Shown: positions 6,031 through 9,401 of the stretch, in pieces
How the letters are laid out: each line of letters opens with the position of its first letter
Position numbering within the stretch: the stretch's first letter is position 1
Assembly (NCBI GenBank): GCA_938028645.1
Contig: CALIMD010000088.1
Span: 1-9,401 of the forward strand
Length of the DNA stretch: 9,401 nt
Direction of reading: 5' to 3'
DNA from: an uncultured Alphaproteobacteria bacterium
Lineage (GTDB): Bacteria; Pseudomonadota; Alphaproteobacteria; Thalassobaculales; Thalassobaculaceae
Program-made: the position numbers and the translations under genes
The notes under the pieces: generated by a model
Databases searched by the model: none
What the model was told of the DNA's origin: nothing
Seen by the model: the letters and a program-made list of their open reading frames with translations, nothing else

Positions 6031-6933
6031 ATGGACGAATTGAACTTTGCACAAAAGCAACGCTTAGCTTATATCGACTTTAAGCTCTATTTCACTGGCA
6101 TGGCGACACGAAGTGAAATCGTGAGTCATTTCGAATTAGGCCTTGCGGCTGCAACTAGAGATATAAAGCTCTACAAAGATTTAGCTCCTGAAAATATGGA
6201 GTACGACAATGTAGAGAAAAAGTACTTTATAACCACCAAGTTTAAGCCGCTGTTTAAACATGATGCTCGGCGTACTTTAATTAAATTGGCAAACAATATC
6301 AGTGATGGTTTTGATGCTATAGGTGATACGTCATTTCCTATTGAATCGCCGAGCCCTTTAAACGTCCCCAATATAGACATAATTGCCAAATTGTCTCAGG
6401 CAATAATTCACAACAAACCTATTAACGTAATCTATACGTCTCTGAGCAGTGGTTCTGGAGCAAGAGAACTTGTACCTCACTCAATTGTAGATAATGGCTT
6501 ACGTTGGCATTTAAGAGCTTTTGACCGCAAAACAAAATCATTCAGAGACTTTGTTTTAACTCGCATTACCAAAGTTACAATTCAAACACAGACACCTTCA
6601 CCAGAAGAAGATAAGTTAGAAGATCATCAATGGATGCGAATGGTGCCATTGCAAATCGTTCCACACCCAAAAAACGTTGAACATCCAACGGCTATTAAGC
6701 TGGATTTCGGCATGGAAAGTGGCGTGTTGGAAGTAAATGTACGAGCGGCTATGGCAGGTTATTTATTAAGACGCTGGAATGTCGATTGTTCTGAAAGCGG
6801 CACGCTTGCAGGGCCTGAATATCAATTGTTTTTGCGCAATACACAAACATTATACGGTGCTGAAAATTTAGCAATCGCACCTGGCTACCAAGAAGGAAAT
6901 AGTAGTGAAAGTTTTAATTTCCAGTCTAGATGA
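6031..6933 (+). CDS. BrxR/CapW-family WYL-domain transcriptional regulator, 300 aa
   Basis: The N-terminus (FAQKQRLAYIDFKLYFTG, then ATRDIKLYKDLAPENMEYDN at about 41-60) is characteristic of BrxR/CapW regulators: a winged helix-turn-helix at about residues 7-68. A WYL domain follows at about 125-190, with LVPHSIVDNGLRWHLRAFD; the family tripeptide reads W159-H160-L161, with Phe174 and R178 in the following strand. The C-terminal part (about 205-285) fits the WCX extension. Length is typical (about 290-310 aa). In BREX and CBASS loci these proteins are homodimeric repressors that release the promoter in response to phage or DNA damage; the WYL domain is thought to sense a ligand. No Shine-Dalgarno sequence precedes the ATG, so translation initiation is weak or unusual. 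It overlaps the next gene by 29 nt and leads into hsdM genes, so it probably regulates a type I R-M operon and itself. Confidence 0.88.
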   Translation: MDELNFAQKQRLAYIDFKLYFTGMATRSEIVSHFELGLAAATRDIKLYKDLAPENMEYDNVEKKYFITTKFKPLFKHDARRTLIKLANNISDGFDAIGDTSFPIESPSPLNVPNIDIIAKLSQAIIHNKPINVIYTSLSSGSGARELVPHSIVDNGLRWHLRAFDRKTKSFRDFVLTRITKVTIQTQTPSPEEDKLEDHQWMRMVPLQIVPHPKNVEHPTAIKLDFGMESGVLEVNVRAAMAGYLLRRWNVDCSESGTLAGPEYQLFLRNTQTLYGAENLAIAPGYQEGNSSESFNFQSR

Positions 6934-7195
6934 TACTGACTTTACGGACGAAATCGAGGTACGTGATATCAGTTATTCAAAGTCAGACGGAAAATTTAGT
7001 ATGCCAATTATCAGGGGCGATGATTGGTTCCAACGTCTAACTTCAGATTTACCATTTATTCCTTCAATCGTTAGAACCGATAACAACATCATGTTTGTTG
7101 TATTTGACAATACTGAACAGTGTAAAGAGTTTAAACGTTGGTTAGAAGTTGCTGAAAAAGCCGTAGAAGAAGGCATTAGAACGATGAGAGGCTAA
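6905..7195 (+). CDS. Unrecognised 96-aa acidic protein between regulator and hsdM
   Basis: It starts with GTG at 6905, 29 nt inside the regulator gene, preceded by a good ribosome binding site (AAGGA at 6893-6897). The stop at 7193-7195 lies 48 nt before the hsdM ATG. I do not recognise the family. The protein is soluble-looking, with a beta-rich start (MKVLISSLDDTDF), an acidic middle, a short hydrophobic strand (NNIMFVVFD) and an amphipathic C-terminal helix (EFKRWLEVAEKAVEEGI). There is no signal peptide, membrane segment or HTH. Its tight packing with the regulator upstream and hsdM downstream argues for a real gene with a role in the same operon, such as an accessory or anti-repressor function; that is only a guess. 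Confidence 0.7.
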   Translation: MKVLISSLDDTDFTDEIEVRDISYSKSDGKFSMPIIRGDDWFQRLTSDLPFIPSIVRTDNNIMFVVFDNTEQCKEFKRWLEVAEKAVEEGIRTMRG

Positions 7196-7243
7196 TTGTC
7201 TCTTGTTGAATCGATAATTATTTATATAGAAAAGTTCATATAC

Positions 7244-7810
7244 ATGACTATAGAAAAAATAACGCTCTCTCAATTAGAGCAATACTTATCAAAAGCAGCC
7301 TGGATATTAAAAGGTCCAGTTGATGCTTCTGACTTCAAAGTATACATATTCCCATTGCTTTTCTTTAAGCGTATTTCCGATGTATACGATGAAGAGTTTC
7401 GCATTGCTCTAGAAGAATCAGATGGTGATGAAGAGTACGCAGCATTACCCGAGTTTCACCGCTTTGAAATCCCTGATGGATGCCATTGGAAAGACGTTCG
7501 AGAAACAACAACTAACGTAGGTACAGTGATTGAAAATGCCCTTCGTGGTATAGAACAAGCTAACCAAGAATATTTGTACGGTATTTTTGGTGATGCACAG
7601 TGGAGCAACAAAAATAAGCTATCAGATGAATTGCTGATTAACCTTATTGAACACTTTTCTCAGTACACACTAGGTAATCAAAATGTTGAGCCAGACATGC
7701 TGGGTAATGCATACGAGTATCTAATTAAACACTTCGCTGATTTAACCAATAAAAAAGCGGGTGAGTTTTATATAATGTCATCTTCTTGGCTTAATACTAG
7801 ACCCTCATGA
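7244..7810 (+). pseudogene. hsdM: First hsdM, 5' part: type I R-M methyltransferase N-terminal domain, disrupted
   Basis: The fragment carries the complete HsdM N-terminal helical domain: LSQLEQYLSKAAWILKG, then FPLLFFKRISDVYDEEF and GNAYEYLIKHFAD. I choose the ATG at 7244 because the protein resembles HsdM from MTIEKITLSQ onward; a TTG at 7196, abutting the upstream gene, is possible but adds 16 residues unlike the family. The frame leaves homology right after GEFY and ends at a TGA at 7808-7810 after 13 unrelated residues. In an intact enzyme this domain binds HsdS and helps recognise the methylation state of the target. Alone it lacks motif I and cannot methylate. It may still make a soluble N-terminal fragment. 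Confidence 0.85.
7772..7799 (+). other. Frame-disrupting net 11-nt loss in the first hsdM
   Basis: Between the FY codons (ending 7771) and the DP codons (starting 7800) there are 28 nt. The second hsdM, aligned at the same FY and DP, has 39 nt (13 codons). The difference of 11 nt shifts the frame by +1. Residues equivalent to the TNRTV stretch of the second copy (motif X region, usually TPR in HsdM) are missing; the last eight (CHLLGLIL) are still recognisable in the shifted frame. A TAA at 7773-7775 closes the shifted frame upstream. Confidence 0.8.
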
Positions 7811-8717
7811 AGGTGAAACTATCTACGATCCTGCCTGTGGTACAGGTGGTATGTTGCTTGAGTGTGTTGATCACCTTAAAGACAACAAAGAAGATTACCG
7901 AACACTAAAACTCTTTGGACAAGAGAAGAACCTAACCTCAAGTTCTATTGCACGTATGAACATGTTTTTACATGGCATCGAAGACTTTGAAATATTGCGT
8001 GGCGATACGTTACGTCATCCTGGGTTCTTTGAAGCCGATGGCCTTAAAACATTTGATTGTGTAATTGCTAACCCACCATTCTCGTTAAAAGATTGGGGGG
8101 CTGATACTTGGGCCAATGACCCTTATGGGCGTAATATTGCTGGAGTTCCGCCAAAAGGCAATGGTGATATGGCGTGGGTGCAGCACATGGTTAAATCTAT
8201 GAATAGCACTGGCCGCATGACAGTTGTTTTACCACATGGTGCTCTTTTTAGGCCCTCTGCCGAAGCCAAAATAAGACAAAAATTAATAGAAGATGATTTG
8301 ATAGAAGCAATTATTGGTATTGGTCCTAACATTTTTTATGGCAGCCCGCTCTCTACCTCGATTTTGGTTTTTCAGCAGAATAAGCCTATTGAGAGAAAAA
8401 ATAAGATTATGTTTATTGATGCCGCAGATCAGATTCGAGTAGGCCGTGCACAAAATTATCTTGAGCAACATCATGTTAAGAAAATATTTGAGTGGTATCA
8501 GAGCTTTAAAGATATAGAGGGAATTACAAAAGTAGTTGATTTTCAGGAAATAAAAGAAAATGAATACAACTTAAATATTCCACTTTATATAGAAAAAGTA
8601 ATTGAAGAAAAATTGATATCGGTTGAAGTTGCACAAAGTGAATTAAAAAGCTCATGGGATGATAGCTTAGAAGCTGAAAAACAGGTCAAGGCGTTGATGG
8701 AGAGATTCACACAATGA
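7776..8717 (+). pseudogene. hsdM: First hsdM, 3' part: catalytic and C-terminal domains, frame-shifted
   Basis: The reading frame opens after a stop at 7773-7775 and holds the rest of the methyltransferase. Motif I DPACGTGG is at 7827-7850 (SAM binding), and motif IV ANPPFSLKDWG with NPPF at 8070-8081 (catalysis of N6-adenine methylation). GNGDMAWVQHM and the GRMTVVLPHGALFR segment follow, as in HsdM. An ATG at 7851 could start translation but would leave out motif I. Joined with the 5' part the protein would be about 500 aa, normal for HsdM, so only the 11-nt lesion breaks it. The TGA overlaps the start of the next gene as ATGA, which implies that the two methyltransferase genes were once translationally coupled. 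No in-frame stop interrupts this part, so the damage looks recent. Confidence 0.83.
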
Positions 8718-9401
8718 TGACTCAACAAGAACTTGAAAAATACCTTTGGGGTGCCGCAACGACTTTACGTGGCACTATTGATGCAGGTGACTACAAGCAG
8801 TACATCTTCCCGTTAATGTTCTTTAAACGCATCTCTGATGTATATGATGAAGAGTTTGATAACGCCTTAGCAGAGAGTGATGGTGACTTAGAATATGCCG
8901 CTTTTGCGGAAAATCATCATTTCCAAATCCCAGATGGAGCGCATTGGCAAGATGTTAGAGAAGTTACAACTAACATTGGCTTAGCATTGCAAAGTGCTAT
9001 GCGAGCTATAGAAAAAGCCAATCCTGATACGTTAGATGGTATTTTCGGTGATGCCAGTTGGACCAATAAAGACCGACTTTCTGATGCCATGCTTACCAAC
9101 CTTATTGAACATTATTCGCAGCATAAGCTTAACCTTAAAAATGTACCTGACGATAAGTTAGGTAATGCGTACGAGTATCTAATTAAAGAGTTTGCTGATG
9201 ATAGCGGACATACCGCAGCGGAGTTTTACACAAACCGCACAGTAGTTAAGCTGATGACTATGATCATGGACCCACAACCGGGTGAGTCAGTTTACGACCC
9301 AACTTGCGGCTCTGGTGGCTTACTACTTAACTGTGCGTTGCACTTAAAGGAAGAAGGCAAAGAGTACCGAAACCTTAAGCTCTATGGGCAAGAAATCAAC
9401 C
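8714..9401 (+). CDS. hsdM: Second hsdM: type I R-M DNA methyltransferase, N-terminal 229 aa, runs off window
   Basis: The frame opens at ATG 8714 (a second ATG follows at 8717), overlapping the previous stop as ATGA, with GGAGAG at 8699-8704 as ribosome binding site. It is open to the right edge, so the C-terminus is missing. The HsdM N-terminal domain is complete (ELEKYLWGAATTLRG, FPLMFFKRISDVYDEEF, NAYEYLIKEFADD), the FYTNRTVVKLM motif X region is intact and motif I reads DPTCGSGG at 9296-9319; motif IV lies outside. HsdM with HsdS methylates adenine in a bipartite target and, with HsdR, restricts unmodified phage DNA. Identity to the first copy over the N-terminal domain is more than half by eye, so the two are paralogues, not a recent perfect duplication. 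hsdS and hsdR are expected to the right. Confidence 0.9.
   Translation, partial: MMTQQELEKYLWGAATTLRGTIDAGDYKQYIFPLMFFKRISDVYDEEFDNALAESDGDLEYAAFAENHHFQIPDGAHWQDVREVTTNIGLALQSAMRAIEKANPDTLDGIFGDASWTNKDRLSDAMLTNLIEHYSQHKLNLKNVPDDKLGNAYEYLIKEFADDSGHTAAEFYTNRTVVKLMTMIMDPQPGESVYDPTCGSGGLLLNCALHLKEEGKEYRNLKLYGQEIN

Noticed and set aside
6171..6389. Minus-strand frame of 72 codons within the regulator gene
   Set aside because: It is antisense to the conserved winged-HTH to WYL region of the regulator and has no domain of its own.
6973..7176. Minus-strand frame of 67 codons opposite the 96-aa gene
   Set aside because: The plus-strand gene has a good ribosome binding site and operon packing; the opposite frame has neither.
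7751..7757. A-run AAAAAAG before the hsdM lesion as a programmed frameshift site
   Set aside because: The needed shift is +1, and the target frame is closed by TAA at 7773-7775 after the run, so slipping there cannot join the two parts; residues are missing as well.
7799..7811. CCC-TCA-TGA as a +1 recoding site rescuing the first hsdM
   Set aside because: It would restore the downstream frame, but the 11 residues before it do not match the conserved motif X region, so the product would be defective; an indel explains the data better.
8123..8474. Two overlapping minus-strand frames within hsdM
   Set aside because: They are antisense to conserved HsdM sequence after motif IV and have no recognisable features.
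8917..9099. Minus-strand frame of 60 codons within the second hsdM
   Set aside because: It is antisense to the conserved HsdM N-terminal domain.
1..9401. CRISPR array, tRNA or rRNA genes
   Set aside because: No regularly spaced repeats and no tRNA- or rRNA-like sequence were seen on reading; nearly all the window is coding.

Overview
The window is AT-rich, densely coded DNA with short intergenic gaps. It looks like an integrative mobile element carrying accessory cargo in a gammaproteobacterium. Protein style (recombinase core, BrxR/CapW-like regulator, HsdM) suggests a marine lineage such as Vibrio, Shewanella, Pseudoalteromonas or a relative. That placement is inference; no housekeeping gene or RNA gene is present to anchor it.

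Region 1 (1-4507, + strand) is a four-gene recombination module: the 3' end of a tyrosine recombinase, a 599-aa tyrosine-recombinase-fold protein that has lost most catalytic residues, a 680-aa catalytically complete tyrosine recombinase, and a 149-aa small protein with a helix-turn-helix-like segment and a coiled coil. The order and sizes match the intA-tfp-intB-srap core described for strand-biased circularizing integrative elements (SEs) and resemble tnpA-tnpB-tnpC of Tn554. The genes abut or overlap and should be co-transcribed. The element end (att site) would be expected just upstream of position 1, outside the window.

Region 2 (4498-5937) holds an AI-2E/PerM-type membrane protein whose TTG start lies inside the last codons of the small srap-like gene. 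It is followed by a 12-bp perfect inverted repeat between convergent genes, then a minus-strand small protein with the toxin-binding domain of MbcA/ParS/Xre antitoxins and no partner toxin next to it.

Region 3 (about 5902-6030) is a divergent control region with face-to-face promoter candidates and two inverted repeats. It separates the antitoxin-like gene from a defence-type operon on the + strand.

Region 4 (6031-9401) starts with a BrxR/CapW-family WYL transcription factor, then an unrecognised 96-aa protein, then two tandem type I restriction-modification methyltransferase (hsdM) genes. The first hsdM is broken by a net 11-nt loss just before its SAM-binding motif; the second is open and runs off the right edge. 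hsdS and hsdR would be expected to the right.

Working model: an SE-type integrative element transports a regulated anti-phage island in which a BrxR-like repressor controls a type I R-M locus. The unusual points are this pairing of regulator and R-M genes, the small unknown gene between them, the tandem hsdM genes with one apparently decaying, the orphan antitoxin-like gene facing the operon, and the membrane protein coupled to the recombination module.
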